A stretch of DNA of 64,000 bases, from NCBI GenBank assembly GCA_022495995.1, contig JAFEMH010001450.1, positions 186,001-250,000 on the forward strand, read 5' to 3'. Under the pieces are notes generated by a model that had not been told where the DNA came from, searched no databases, and worked only from the letters and a program-made list of their open reading frames with translations. This stretch comes from Adenophora triphylla var. japonica (lineage: Eukaryota > Streptophyta > Magnoliopsida > Asterales > Campanulaceae). The translations under genes were made by a program, and so were the position numbers. Numbering within the stretch: the first letter of the stretch is position 1; every line of letters begins with the position of its first letter. This document shows, piece after piece, positions 45,936 to 56,936 of the stretch.

Positions 45936-46196
45936 ACTCAATAAAAGCTCGAACTACGACACGGCTTGATTCCCCGGATACGTAGGTAGCCTCCGTAGGT
46001 TCAGCCAATTTGTCACATATGACGCCCCTTTCCCCAAAGTGGATTCTCGAACTACGATTATGGCTTGATTCCTCCAGGATACGTAGGTAGCCTTTCATGA
46101 AAGGTCCAGCCACTCGACCAACTTGGTCACCCAATCCGTCTCGGCATTCGCCAGATTGGATCCTTTTCTATCGACAACCCCACTCGCCCTGCAAGT

Positions 46197-46215
46197 GACG
46201 TTGCCGAGGGGCTTC
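46197..46215 (+). other. Putative polypurine tract of element F
   Basis: GACGTTGCCGAGGGGCTTC ends at the base before the right LTR and aligns with the equivalent sites of A, B and E. Confidence 0.6.
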
Positions 46216-48153
46216 TGTAAGTACCCAAATCTGGCTCATGCCTTCCGGTTAATTTTCCCGGCAATTCCGGTAATTTTTCCGATAATTCCTCGGACTTTCC
46301 TACAGTTCCGGAATAATTTCAGAAATGTTCCAAGCCTTTTAAGGGCTGAAGGGAATGCTTGGTGATTAAGAAACATGTTTTTCTTAATCCCAAAACCCTT
46401 CTAGAAGACTGCCACCTTGCATGTTTCTAGAAGAATCTGGAAGTGGCTACTTATGTCGTGCGACATAATAGGCCATGAAAACTTCTAGAAGCTTGCCACC
46501 TTGCATGTTTCTAGAAGAATCTGGAAGTGGCTACTTATGTCGTGCGACATAATAGGCCATGAAAAGTTCTAGAAGGTTGCCACCTTGCATGTTTCTAGAA
46601 GGAAAACGGTTATGGCTTGTTATGTCGTGCGACATAACAAGCCCATGCAGGCAGCCTATAAATAGAGGCCTTCACCTCTCATTTGGGACACACCTTTTCC
46701 ACCCCTCAGTCCCCCTCTATAGGGAATACGTCCAGAAGTATCCTCTCTCCTCACATACCCCCCAAATCACACTAATCCTCCCAAATCAATCACACACAAA
46801 CTTCCCACACACACACTTCATATACACATCAAGAATCAAGGAGTTCTCAAGGAACCAAGGCTCAATCTCAGCCCCGGAGGTTGCTGTTTTGAAGGCCCCT
46901 ATATCTAACTTGATATAGGGAGTCGTGGTCTTCAAGGGTAACGATTTTCTACCCTTTTCCACTTTCTATTTTCCTTTTAATGTGAAATCTCTATGCTAAA
47001 TGCGTTGATAATATAGTATTCTGATTAAAGTTGCATACTTTAGTATTATATTGCCCAGATCCACATCTGATTTCATCACATTTCATGTAAAAGCCCCGGT
47101 TTGGCTTGGTTTTGCATGAACACTCAAGATGAGTGTGGATCCCTCATATCCACACCCTCTTGAAGCGTTCATTATTGATAAACATGCTCTCTGAGATTTG
47201 TTTGTGAAGTAACTTGACCATTTTGGTGCCTTGTTACCTCTGCAAATCTCAGCTGTTTAGGCTTCTGCAAAATGGCTTGTTATGTCACGCGACATAGGCA
47301 GCCTATGTCACGCGACATAAGTAGCCGCTGCGAATTCCTCATCCTTTTCACCGTAATCGATGTTTGCCTTTTCTAATGCATCAATTTGCATTTAAACTAA
47401 AACATTTTCATACAGAGCAGCATCATTTGCATTAAAAGAATATCTTTTTCACCAAAAATGTCATCTTTTCACTAAAGTGTCATTTTTATACATTCCCCCA
47501 TGTCCCCATTAGTAACCTTGGAACGGACCGGTGTAAAAGATCCTATCTTTACATCGTTCCTTCCATTAAAGGTTCCACGATTTCTTTAGAAAGGGACAAC
47601 CTTGAACCCTATATCTCCAATTATCGCTTAAGATCGAGTGAGAAGCATCTATATGAGCTCGACCGTCTTAAAGCGTAGGATTGATGGGCTAAGGACCTTC
47701 CTTTTCTAAAGAACCTCATCTTTGACTATAAAGAGAGTCATTCTCTCGATCACGCAAGTCCCAAGGTCCAAAAATGCGATGATCACAAGTTCAAGATGAG
47801 GACGGGATCATAATCCCGAATACATAAAATCCAAGAAATCCCGAGCGACAACCAATAAATGGTTTGTACGTCCGGAAGACGACTTGGGACATTCCCTCCT
47901 TATTTTCAAACACATGCACACAAGAAAGCACGCAAGCAAGCACGATTAATGGGATCTTGGGAGACTTGCTCCGGCAAGGCACCTTGGGTGAACGACGATC
48001 CGTTCTTCCCAAGGGGTAACTTAACCTCCGAACCCATAAAACCTTTTTTTCAAAGTTTTGAGGTAATCAAAATGGCATGGCGACTCCGTTTTTCAAATTA
48101 AACCGGATGTCTTCAAACTCGCGTGAATTCCACAATTTGGGCACACATTCACA
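46216..48153 (+). repeat. LTR of element F, right copy (3' LTR)
   Basis: 1938 bp, nearly identical to the left LTR outside the 83-bp repeat region, where it has one unit (and one palindrome) fewer. Its TATA region and final palindrome are conserved near 46621-46665. Confidence 0.95.
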
Positions 48154-48778
48154 TCAGGTCAAGATTTTAGCATGACCTTTCATCGCTTTGCTTGCGCAAG
48201 GGATCTTGAGTTCCGAGCCTTGACTCAGAAAATGGCCGGCATGGTATATGTATCCAGGCTGTATGACACGGACTGGGTAAAAACCAACCGAGTCTGGATA
48301 GAGTGTGACTCAAGACTCAAATGTGCAGGGTTGACGCTTGGCTAGGATGGGATGTTTGGAATGATCCCGTGCGCGTCCGAGAGGCATAGGAAGGCCAAAC
48401 GAACTGCAACTGAGACCACCCCGGGTTAAGGGTTGTAGTGTGCAGTGTATTCGAGGCAGCAGTGCGCGTAGCGTGCGGTGTAACCGAGGCAGCAGTGTGA
48501 GTAGTGTGCGGTGTAACCGAGGCAGCAGTGCGCGTAGTGTGCGGTCTCTAAAATTTTTTTTCTGAGTAAAACAGAAGTTTTTGAAGAATTTTAAATGTAT
48601 GCACAGATGTATATTGATGCATTTTTTTTTGTATTTTTATTTTTTTGTAAAATATAAAGTAAAGCACATGCACACACACACACACAACAGTTAAAGAAAA
48701 GTGGTAAAAATGAAAGTTTGACCCTCATCATCGTTTTAAAAATCTTTTGTTTTGTTTAAAAGTTTTTAAAACAAAATG
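48154..48778 (-). other. Leader of element B, PBS-proximal part
   Basis: Continues B after the F insertion. It is nearly identical to 54455-55365 in C apart from the MITE. A 37-bp tandem repeat (GGTGTAACCGAGGCAGCAGT, about three units) lies at 48430-48545, and a CA run near 48675. No ORF is present. Confidence 0.6.
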
Positions 48779-48796
48779 TCCCCAGCAGAGTCGCCA
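48779..48796 (-). other. Primer-binding site of element B
   Basis: The minus strand reads TGGCGACTCTGCTGGGGA, two bases inside the 5' LTR and identical to the PBS of A. Confidence 0.85.
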
Positions 48797-48798
48797 AC

Positions 48799-50326
48799 TG
48801 AAATTACCCGGGATCCGGCTCGCGCGCGGAGGGGCATCGTGCATCTTGCATTTTCGTTTGCGTCGCGTTCGGGAATGCCGCCCAGATCCGAGAGGCAGCG
48901 CGTTCGCGCCCCGGCATCTGGCTTATTCCGCTTTTCGCGTTAGTTGGGAGGTGTCTCGCCGTATTTTGCTTGTAGAGTCGTCACGCCGTTTTTATTAAGC
49001 CCAAAACATTGAAAAAGGGTATCAGTTTAAAAATAAACTGTTTTTTGTTGTGTGATGAGATTTTTGAGTTCGGAGGTCAGATGACTCCTCGGGAAGAGAA
49101 TATTAGAATCTTAAAGCTCACCTGAGTCGCCTCGTAAAACGAGTCTTTCGGATATCCCTAATATTCTTTAACTATTGTGTGTGTGTGTGTATGTGCTTTT
49201 TTAAAAATGCATGCTGTGTCGGATGTATACATTGTACACTGCTTTATTGAAATGCATTGAAATAGTATAGGAAGGAAGCCTTACCAATGTTGGTTCGTGT
49301 CTGTCTTCTGCAGGGGAATAGTATTTGAGGACGGAATGGTGTTCCGGTACGGACCGGGATTGCTTCGGAAAAGGGGCCGGTTGTCTGCGGACAGAGTTTC
49401 GGCGTGTGTTGGGATCGCAGGGATCACTCGGGCAGAGTTTCGGCGTGCGTTGGAATCATTGGTTGGATTCGGGCAGAGGTTCGGCGTGCGTTGGAATCGT
49501 TGGTTGGATTCGGGCAGAGGTTCGGCGTGGTTTGGAATCGTTGGTTGGATTCGGGCAGAGGTTCGGCGTGGTTTGGGATCGCCGGTTTGACTCGGAAAGA
49601 GCCGGGACGCCTCGGGAAAGACCAGGCAAGGCCTCGGAGTATCATGAGGGGCCTCAGAGTACCTTGAGAGTGCCTCGGGGCAGTGCGGGAGCGTCGCGGG
49701 AGCGCTTGGGGAGGCTTCAGAGCACCGCGAGGGGGCTCGAAAGGCCTCTGAAGGATCCGAAAGGGGCCAGGAGTGCCCCGAAGGGTCTTAGAGGGGAGCC
49801 TGAAGGCTGGGGGGAGAGGAGAGAAGAGGGAAATGTGTGAAAATTAGGGAGGGGGAGCCCTCTATTTATAGTGCCAGAAAACTGCAAGAAGGTCCGTACG
49901 GACCTTCTAGGTAATCTAGTTTTTTGGTTTTCCTCGATTTGAAGGAATCTGTGATAATTGAGAATATTCTGGAATGATGATGTCTCCTTTGCAAAGAGGT
50001 CCGTACGGACCAACTAGGCATGCAAAGAGGTCCGTACGGACCAACCATGCATTTCAGTAATGATGTTCCCCGGGATTTGAGGGAATATTGTGAACTTTAA
50101 GCGGATTTTACAATTATGATGTCTAGGAGCAAAGAGGTTCGTACGGACTTCCATGCTTTTCCACATTTTGTAATTGTGATGGAAAGCAAATTCTCGTCGA
50201 GAGCTTTCCAACCATATATGGCACGTCTCAATCGGAGTTCATATGAAGGAGTTATGACCTCCGGAAGTTTGCCCCTGGTTTTGTCGTATGCTGGGATGGA
50301 AAGCGATCCAGATTGGGGTACTTACA
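48799..50326 (-). repeat. LTR of element B, right copy (5' LTR)
   Basis: 1528 bp, very similar to 19831-21356, with the same TATA box and palindrome layout (49891-49904, 49998-50011, 50029-50042). It is followed by the target duplication agact. Confidence 0.95.
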
Positions 50327-50331
50327 AGACT

Positions 50332-50841
50332 GTACATTGTTGATTATGGACTCATGATCTTCCGGCGTAGGGCCATCAGATGACTCGAAAGACATGAATT
50401 CACAAACAACACGACTCGAAGCTAGACTATAGGCGACGAGGGATTGGACCAGGCTTCATTACTCTTGGCGGGCTGTAGCTCTAGAGAGGGTGGCGATGGC
50501 TCTGGTGGCCAGACTTCACCCGAGGCGGCTCCCGGAGGATGGCTTGCATGTGGTTCGACTTCAAACCAGATCATGGAGATTTTTGGTTGCTCCCCTGATG
50601 ATGTCCCTCCATTAGTGTTGTTGCCAGTCCTTGGGGGACCTTGATGATAGAAGTCGCTGAGGGCTACTTACAGGAGGGCGAAGCATTCGCTGATTCGGAA
50701 TTGATTCCTGCTGATGTTGATCATTTTCATAGAATCTGCCTCTTTATCTGGGATCTTTGCTTGGATGACATTTACAATGTCTGACTCGAGGGGGCATGTT
50801 ATCTCTCCTTCCCTGATTAGGCCTTGGAGGAGGTTGCGCCA
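50332..50841. other. Non-coding interval of element C between B and the protease remnant
   Basis: Matches 30780-31030 in B at its left end. It holds the junction where the rest of pol has been lost. No supported ORF is present. Confidence 0.45.
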
Positions 50842-51654
50842 CTATTCGTCTAGGTCGGACACCGGGATGTTGAATTGGACGATGCTGTGATGGATGTCCC
50901 CATGAGATCCGAGTGTATCGACAAGAGGGTTGTCCTGTACCAGTGGGTCGGTGATGAGCCAGTTTTCAAGAGGGTTTTCGGCGAAGTAGGGGTCTACTCC
51001 TCGGTCAATCTCCATCTGGGCGTCCATCTCTTGATCCTCTCTTAAGCATTCTTCGCAGTCGCATATGTCGGAGTTGTCGTCTTGACCCATGAGCTCTTCG
51101 ATCTCTAGCTCGTCGCGGCTTAGAGCGTGGATGTAGGGATCCACTTCGTAGCGGGATAGGACTGGAGACTCATCTGCAGAAGAGTATTCGGTCATGTCGG
51201 GACCTTCTTCTAGGTCGTAGCTGGCTGGCCAAGCGCTTGCCATTGTGCTGCTTCCGCAGATTACCTCGAGCATTCCCTTGGCGTTGATGAATTTCACTCA
51301 TTGGTGAAGAGTAGATGATACCGCCTTCATCTGATGTATCCAAGGTCGTCCCAGCAGGGCAGAGAAGGTTGGTTTGATTTCCACGACTTGGAACTCTACC
51401 GACTCTAGTTGTGCATCGAATTGGATCCTCAGATTGATGACTCCTACGATTGGTCGTGGAGTGGAGTCATAGGCTCGGATTATCCGGGGCAAAGGTCTTA
51501 TCAGGGAGCGATCGATGCAGAGTCGTTTCAGTGTGCTCAAGGAAATGATGTTGACTGCGGAGCCGTTATCAATCAAGACGTTCGGGAGGAAGAACATCTC
51601 TATTTTTATGAGGATGAGGAGGGCCTCGTTGTGTCGATTCTCACACATCGGCAA
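50842..51654 (-). pseudogene. pro: Retroviral-type aspartic protease segment of element C and truncated downstream region
   Basis: The minus frame 51654-51298 has NVLIDNGSAVNIISLSTLKR (the active site is DNGSA, a variant of D-S/T-G as in Tat/Ogre), then VGVINLRIQF and FSALLGRPWIHQMKAVSSTL, the conserved LLGRPWIH flap-distal motif. After a stop at 51298-51300 the next frame continues KFINAKGMLEVICGSS, as in related polyproteins, then an acidic linker that ends at 50842. There, where reverse transcriptase should follow, the sequence runs into the non-coding interval. C is the only element in the window with a protease. The protease would mature the Gag polyprotein in the particle. The stops between gag and pro make a functional fusion unlikely. 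Confidence 0.85.
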
Positions 51655-51743
51655 ATCATCGTCTGTGAAGGCTAGACCGCTTCCCGTGCTGCCATTTGAC
51701 TCAGTCTCCTCTGGGGAGCGTTAGATCCATCCATTGGTGTGCC

Positions 51744-53903
51744 TTAGTCGGGGCAAAGATTGTAGGGAGACAGTTGCCCTTGGGCGTTCTTGTCTAGATT
51801 CCCGGTCACGAGACCGTTTGCTCTGGTTTCACGTTCCCAGTCATAGCGGGATAGCATGCTGACGGTTTCAGAAATTGCAGGGGGTCTGCTCTCGCTTGGA
51901 GTTTCGTCGAAGGCTATCGTGTTCACCCTGTCATTCCGGGGGAATGGATTTCCGATGGTATTGGGGCCACGAGGGCGTTCCAACTTTCCCTCTTCGATTA
52001 GCCCCTGGACCACCTGCTTTGGCACGAAGCAATTGTCGGTGGTGTGATCGGGGTAGTTGTGGAAGGTGCAGTGCTTGATCATATCCATGTTGGGCTTGGG
52101 AGTCTTTGGTTGGAAATTCTTGAGGGGTTTGAGGAGATTTCGCTTTATCAATGCTTCAAATACTTGGCCTAGAGGCATTTCGAGGTTGTCAAAATGCTGG
52201 ATCTGCGGGATGCGAGGGGGATTGTTGTTCCTCGGGAGTGTCTGATCACGGTTTACTTGAGCTCCGTTTTGGATGTAGTGTATCATTCTGGCTGCTTCTT
52301 TTCCTTTGTTCGGGACAGGTGCTGAAGTTGACAGGTTTGTCGGATAGCGGTAAGACGAAGCAGGGGTTGCTGTTGTCTTCTGAAGGCTCAGAGTCTTCTC
52401 CAACTTGGTTCCGGCGTTGACCATGGCAAGGAGATTTGGATAGAAGTGATGGCTGATCAAGGTCCTCAGAGATGGTTTGAGACAGGAATGGAAGATGTCC
52501 ATTTGCTCTTCTTTGGAAAGCGGATCCATTATCTCGCTAAGCTTCCAGTTCCATCTTTTGTAGAACTCGCCTACTGGTTCGTCATCCTTTTGTTCGGTGG
52601 CTTGCAGATTGTGGCAGTTTGTTTCCCACTCAAGGTTGGCGCGGTACTTCTCTAGGAAGATTTCGCTGATTTGGTCCCACGTGGAGCGGTTTTCTGCCTT
52701 TACGTTGAGGAACCACCTTAGCGCTGTGGATTTAAGAGAGTGCTGGAAGTGATCCGCCATTTGTTGAGGGGTTGCCCCTTTGGCTCTCATACCCAAGACA
52801 TAGGTGTCAATGTGGGTTTTTGGGCATTCTTTTCCGTCAAACTTTTCCATTTCCAGCATCCTGAATTTTGGAGGGAGCGGGACCACCTTGTTTGGATCAG
52901 TGGGCAGGAGGGAGTCCTTCAGAGAACTAGCTAGCTTGCCTTGCATGTCCTTCATTTTCTCGATTAGCCAAGCCATGTGGGGATCGGCAGGTTGAGGCGG
53001 GTTGCCGTTTTCGGGGATGGAAACCGAAGATGGAGGTGGATTGGCTGATGGGATCGCCATTCGGGAGTCTTGGATAGGTAGTTGAGTGTATACCAACCTA
53101 TACCCTGGAGTGTTGAAGTTAAGGGCGTGATTGCCAGGTCCGCTAAGGGTTGTGTTTGGGAATTGGGGAAATGTTTCATTAGCCCCAAGTGGCAGACTAG
53201 CGGGTGGCAGGCTTGAGATGTCGGGATATCGGCTTGGAATGCCTGTCCCGGCTAAGCATGGGGATTTTTGGTTATGGCTGCGAGGCTCGTATAGAGGCAG
53301 AGGATTGAATCCTGGGGGATACTGAGATGCATTGGGATCTGGCAGAGCAGGCACGTATGTGTGCTGTTGATACTGAGCTTGGTGTGCAGAGTCGGGAAAC
53401 TGGCTGTGTTGAGGCGGGCATGTCGGAGCTGCTTGACTGATGCCTGAGTGGAGCTTTGAGCGAGAGCTGCTTTGTGTTACTGGGATCTGGTAGCTTGGCG
53501 GAGGCGGGACTTGCTGATAGCTTTGAGAAACCGGGGGAGTCGGTATTTCTTCGTCTTCAATGAGAACTTCAATGAGAACGAAGGTTCCATTAGGTTGGGG
53601 AACGGCAATGGTTCCTCGAAGACGCAAGGTATCTACGATCCAGGCTTGCTGCTCTTCTTGGCGCTTCTTGATAGTCTCGAAGGCTCGCAGCACCTCCTCC
53701 ATTGTTTGAAGGTTAATTAGTGGCGGGGTTCCGTTTCCCTCACTGTTATCTGTTGATCCCGTCATGGGGGAGTAGCGGATGGTGCGGACCGTTGAACTGG
53801 AAGGGCTGTCGGACCTTGTGACCTCGATACTGAAAAGGTGGCTCCCGGGTATTCTCAACCACTCTCGGTTCGCTGGAGGGGGTGACAGGCAAGGTTTAGA
53901 CAC
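51744..53903 (-). CDS. gag: Retrotransposon gag protein of element C (719 aa, open)
   Basis: Starts MSKPCLSPPPANREWLRIPG, shared with B. A helix (TMEEVLRAFETIKKRQEEQQAW, about residues 68-90) is followed by a Pro/Ser/Gln-rich region to about 300. The capsid-like core (about 345-480) contains MEKFDGKECPKTHIDTY, MADHFQHSLKSTALRWFLNV and FLEKYRANLEWETN, then FYKRWNWKLSEIMDPL. A single CTFHNYPDHTTDNC (CX2HX4HX4C) knuckle lies near residue 628, followed by GLIEEGKLERP. The frame stops after YNLCPD, before the protease segment, so readthrough or frameshifting would be needed for a Gag-Pro product. This and the gag of A are the only full-length gag frames in the window and could in principle serve the core-deleted relatives in trans. 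Confidence 0.92.
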   Translation of the reverse strand: MSKPCLSPPPANREWLRIPGSHLFSIEVTRSDSPSSSTVRTIRYSPMTGSTDNSEGNGTPPLINLQTMEEVLRAFETIKKRQEEQQAWIVDTLRLRGTIAVPQPNGTFVLIEVLIEDEEIPTPPVSQSYQQVPPPPSYQIPVTQSSSRSKLHSGISQAAPTCPPQHSQFPDSAHQAQYQQHTYVPALPDPNASQYPPGFNPLPLYEPRSHNQKSPCLAGTGIPSRYPDISSLPPASLPLGANETFPQFPNTTLSGPGNHALNFNTPGYRLVYTQLPIQDSRMAIPSANPPPSSVSIPENGNPPQPADPHMAWLIEKMKDMQGKLASSLKDSLLPTDPNKVVPLPPKFRMLEMEKFDGKECPKTHIDTYVLGMRAKGATPQQMADHFQHSLKSTALRWFLNVKAENRSTWDQISEIFLEKYRANLEWETNCHNLQATEQKDDEPVGEFYKRWNWKLSEIMDPLSKEEQMDIFHSCLKPSLRTLISHHFYPNLLAMVNAGTKLEKTLSLQKTTATPASSYRYPTNLSTSAPVPNKGKEAARMIHYIQNGAQVNRDQTLPRNNNPPRIPQIQHFDNLEMPLGQVFEALIKRNLLKPLKNFQPKTPKPNMDMIKHCTFHNYPDHTTDNCFVPKQVVQGLIEEGKLERPRGPNTIGNPFPRNDRVNTIAFDETPSESRPPAISETVSMLSRYDWERETRANGLVTGNLDKNAQGQLSPYNLCPD

Positions 53904-54917
53904 GGGAAGGCCTTTCGGGATAAGGGGGAAAGCTCACGTGACATGCGGTTTCCGCTTTTGCTTTTTTTTATTGTTTTAATTTACTTAAAACGTGTTTTCT
54001 CAGAGTCCTAGGTAGGTTGGAAAAGATTGCTCTTCTTTTTCGCAACTATGCTAGATCTTGGGTCATTGGAGACCGTCTGTGCGGCTATAAGCCCCTCGTT
54101 TTGCACCTGTATTTCGACATCCCGGGGTGGACAGCCCCAGGCGAGGGTCCTATAGGGCAAGCGGTTTCCACCGGCCTAAAAGAAAAAAACGAACCTAAGG
54201 ACCGAGCCTGTCATGTTCGTTTTAATGCGTTAGCCATGTGAATAGTGAACCGAGCCGGCCACTGAGTCAAGATCGGGTCAAGAGTTTGGCATGACCTCTC
54301 TTTACCTTGCCTGCGCAAGGGATCTGTGACGTTAGGCATTGGCTGGGTCATATTGTCATGGCTAACGTATTAAAGGCTTGATGACATGGTGTCATGTGGG
54401 CATGGATCTATATCTGGGACGGAACATCGTCTGGGTGTAGCTTCGGAAAATCAAGATCGGGTCAAGATTTTAGCATGACCTTTCATCGCTTTGCTTGCGC
54501 AAGGGATCTTGAGTTCCGAGCTTCGACTCAGAAAATGGCCGGCATGGGATATGTATCCAGGCTTGTATGACACGGACTGGGTAAAAACCAACCGAGTCTG
54601 GACAGAGTGTGACTCAAGACTCAAACGTGCAGGGTTGACGCTTGGCTAGGATGGGATGTTTGGAATGATCTCGTGCGCATCCAAGAGGCCTAGGAAGACC
54701 AAACGGACTGCAACTGAGACCACTCCGGGTTAAGGGTTGTAGTGTGCAGTGTATCCGAGGCAGCAGTGCGCGTAGCGTGAGGTGTAACCGAGGCAGCAGT
54801 GCGAGTAGTGTGCGGTGTAACCGAGGCAACAGTGCGAGTAGTGTGCGGTCTCTAAAATTCTTTTTCTGAGTAAAACAGAAGTTTTTGAAGAATTTAAAAT
54901 GTATGTACACAAATGTA
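53904..54917 (-). other. Leader of element C with conserved leader block
   Basis: The block at about 54010-54170 is almost identical to 32686-32850 in B. A 37-bp repeat (ACCGAGGCAGCAGTGCG, three units) lies at 54740-54850. No ORF is supported. Confidence 0.6.
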
Positions 54918-55211
54918 CTCCCTCCGTCCCACCTCACTTAAGAAAACTTTCCATTTTGGGCGTCCCACTTCACTTAAGAATTTCCAAAATGGAAACCTTA
55001 AATCACTATTCTCTCCACTCATTCTCTCTCCTACATTATTTTAATACTCACAACACCATTATAATTACTATTCCCTCCACTCATTCTCTCTCCTATTTAA
55101 TTTTTCACACTCACAACACTTTTCCACTCATTCTCTCTCCTAATACTATAATAATATTCCTTAATTCCCGTGCCATTTCAAAATTTCCTAAATGGGTTGG
55201 GACGGAGGGAG
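54918..55211. mobile_element. Stowaway-like (Tc1/mariner) MITE
   Basis: A 294-bp element with terminal inverted repeats CTCCCTCCGTCCCA and TGGGACGGAGGGAG (loosely matched inwards) and a TA duplication on both sides (54916-54917, 55212-55213). The homologous leader of B at 48605-48620 reads gatgtatattgatg without the insert, a direct empty-site control. There is no coding capacity. Confidence 0.93.
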
Positions 55212-55365
55212 TATATTGATGCATTTTTTTTGTATTTTTTTAAATAAAAAGTAAAGCACATGCACACACACACAACAGTTAAAGAAAAGGGGTAAAATGA
55301 AAGTTTGACCCTCATCATTGTTTTAAAAATCTTTTTTTTTGTTTAAAAGTTTTTAAAACAAAATA

Positions 55366-55383
55366 TCCCCAGCGAAGTCGCCA
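55366..55383 (-). other. Primer-binding site of element C
   Basis: The minus strand reads TGGCGACTTCGCTGGGGA, which differs from A and B at the two central bases. It lies two bases inside the LTR. Confidence 0.8.
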
Positions 55384-55385
55384 AC

Positions 55386-56936
55386 TGAAATTACCCGGAT
55401 CCGGCTCGCGCGCGAGGGTCCCCGGCTATCTCGCATTCGCGTCGCTTCGGGAAGTCGCCCGGATCCGATAGGCAGCGCGATCGCGCCCCGGCATCTGGCT
55501 TGTTCCGTTTGTGGTTGGAGGTGTCTCGCTGTGTTTTTGCTTTGTAGAGTCGCCACGCCATTTTTATTAAGCCCAAAACATTGAAAAAGGGCATCAGTTT
55601 AAAAATAAACTGTTTTTGTGTGATGAGATTTTTGAGTTCGGACGTCAGATGACTCCTCGGGAAGAGAATATTAAAATATTAGAGCTCACCCGAGTCGCCT
55701 CGTAAAAACGAGTCTTTCGGTACCCCTAATATTCTTTAACTGTTGTGTGTGTGTGTGCTTTTAAAAATGCATGTTGTATCGGATGTCTACATTGTACACT
55801 ACGTATTGAAATGTATTGAAATAGTGTAGGAAGGAAGCCTTACCAATGTTGGTTCGTATCTGTCTTCCACTGGGGAATAGTGTTTGAGGATGGAATAGTG
55901 TTCCGGGATGGATCGGAATTACATCGGGATGTGCCGGTTGTCTGCGGACAGAGCTTCGGCGTGCCTCGGGATTGTCAAGTGTGCACTCGGACAGAGTTTC
56001 GGCGTGCGTTGGGATCGTCGGTTGGATTTGCGCAGAGGTTCGGCGTGCGTCGGGATCGTCGATTGGATTTGGGAAGAGGTTCGGCGTGCGTCGGGATTGC
56101 CCGTTGGATTCGGGCAGAGGTCCGGCGTGCGTCGGGATTGTCGGTTGGATTCGGGCAGAGGTTCGGCGTGCGTCTGAATTGCCGGTTTGGCTCGAAAAGG
56201 GACGGGATGCCTCGGGAAAGACCAGGAAAGGCCTCGGAGTACCACGAGGGGCCTCAGAGTACCTCGAGAGTGCCTCGAGGCAGCGCGGGAGCGTCTCGGG
56301 AGCGCTCGGTAGGGATTCAGAGCACCGCGAGGGAGCTCAGAAGGCCCCGGAGGGAACCGAAAGGGACCGGGAGTGCCCCGAGGGGTCTTAGAAGGGGAGC
56401 CTGAAGGCTTAGGGGGAGAAGAGAATAGGGAGATGTGTGAAATGAGGGAGGGGGAGCCCTCTATTTATAGTGCCCAGATTTGTGCAAGAAGGTCCGTACC
56501 AACCTTCTAGGTAATCCAAGTTTTTGGTTTTCCTCGATTTGAGGGAATATGTGGACTTTAAGAAGATTCAGCCATGATGATGTCTGGTAGCAAGAAGGTC
56601 CGTACGGACCAACCTTGCATGCATAGAGGTCTGTATGGACCTCCCATGTAGCTGAGTAATTATTACTTCCGGGATTTGAGGGAATATCTTGGACTTTAAG
56701 AGGATTCAGTAATCATGGCAGCAAAGAGGTCCGTACGGACCTTATATGCTTTTCCAGTTTCTGAAAAATTCCTCTGAGGTCCTTTTGTGCTTTTTTGTCC
56801 CAGAGAGGTCCCTCCCTTGGTTTGGTTGGGGGTTTTGAGGTTTTTGAGTGTCACGGGTCTTCGAGACTGCGTTTGTGTGAGTCTGCGGTGTTTCCCGTGT
56901 ATTCGGAAAAGGGTGATCCAGATTAGGGTAATTACA
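55386..56936 (-). repeat. 5' LTR of element C
   Basis: 1551 bp, starting TGAAATTACCC and ending GGGTAATTACA. It is homologous to LTR B but visibly more diverged. GGTCCGTACGGACC is kept at 56597-56610 and 56728-56741; decayed copies lie near 56489 and 56626. The TATA box (ctatttatag) is at about 56461. PBS-like gagtcgcca lies at 55547-55555. The partner LTR is left of the window. Confidence 0.88.

Larger units (their letters stand above)
33139..48153 (+). mobile_element. Element F: Tat/Ogre-like LTR retroelement nested in B
   Basis: LTRs at 33139-35162 (2024 bp) and 46216-48153 (1938 bp) begin TGTAAGTACCC and end ACACATTCACA. Perfect target duplications tcagg flank the 15,015-bp element (33134-33138 and 48154-48158). 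PBS after the left LTR and plus-strand gag remnants show plus orientation. The accessory PMD gene is on the minus strand, again convergent to gag. Gag is core-deleted and no pol is present. F is younger than B because it interrupts it. Confidence 0.95.
19831..50326 (-). mobile_element. Element B: Tat/Ogre-like LTR retroelement carrying a PMD-DUF7745 module (contains F)
   Basis: LTRs at 19831-21356 and 48799-50326 are flanked by perfect target duplications agact (19826-19830 and 50327-50331). The PBS (48779-48796) and the minus-strand gag place the 5' LTR on the right. Element F (33139-48153) is nested in the leader; without it and its duplicated tcagg, B is about 15.5 kb. B has the fullest antisense accessory module in the window. 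Its gag lacks the capsid core and there is no pol, so B cannot be autonomous. Confidence 0.95.
4159..56936 (-). mobile_element. Element C: Tat/Ogre-like LTR retroelement, host of four nested insertions
   Basis: Visible pieces of C are 4159-6456, 19247-19830 and 50332-56936. They rejoin when A and B are removed at their target duplications, and the join is supported by homology to the uninterrupted region 30540-30900 in B. Read on the minus strand, C has a 5' LTR (55386-56936), PBS (55366-55383), leader, gag (53903-51744), a protease segment (51654-50842) and the convergent plus-strand DUF7745 and PMD genes. Its 3' LTR lies left of the window. C interrupts the gag of element D; the right flank predicts a target duplication gtctc. 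No reverse transcriptase or integrase sequence is present. Confidence 0.85.
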
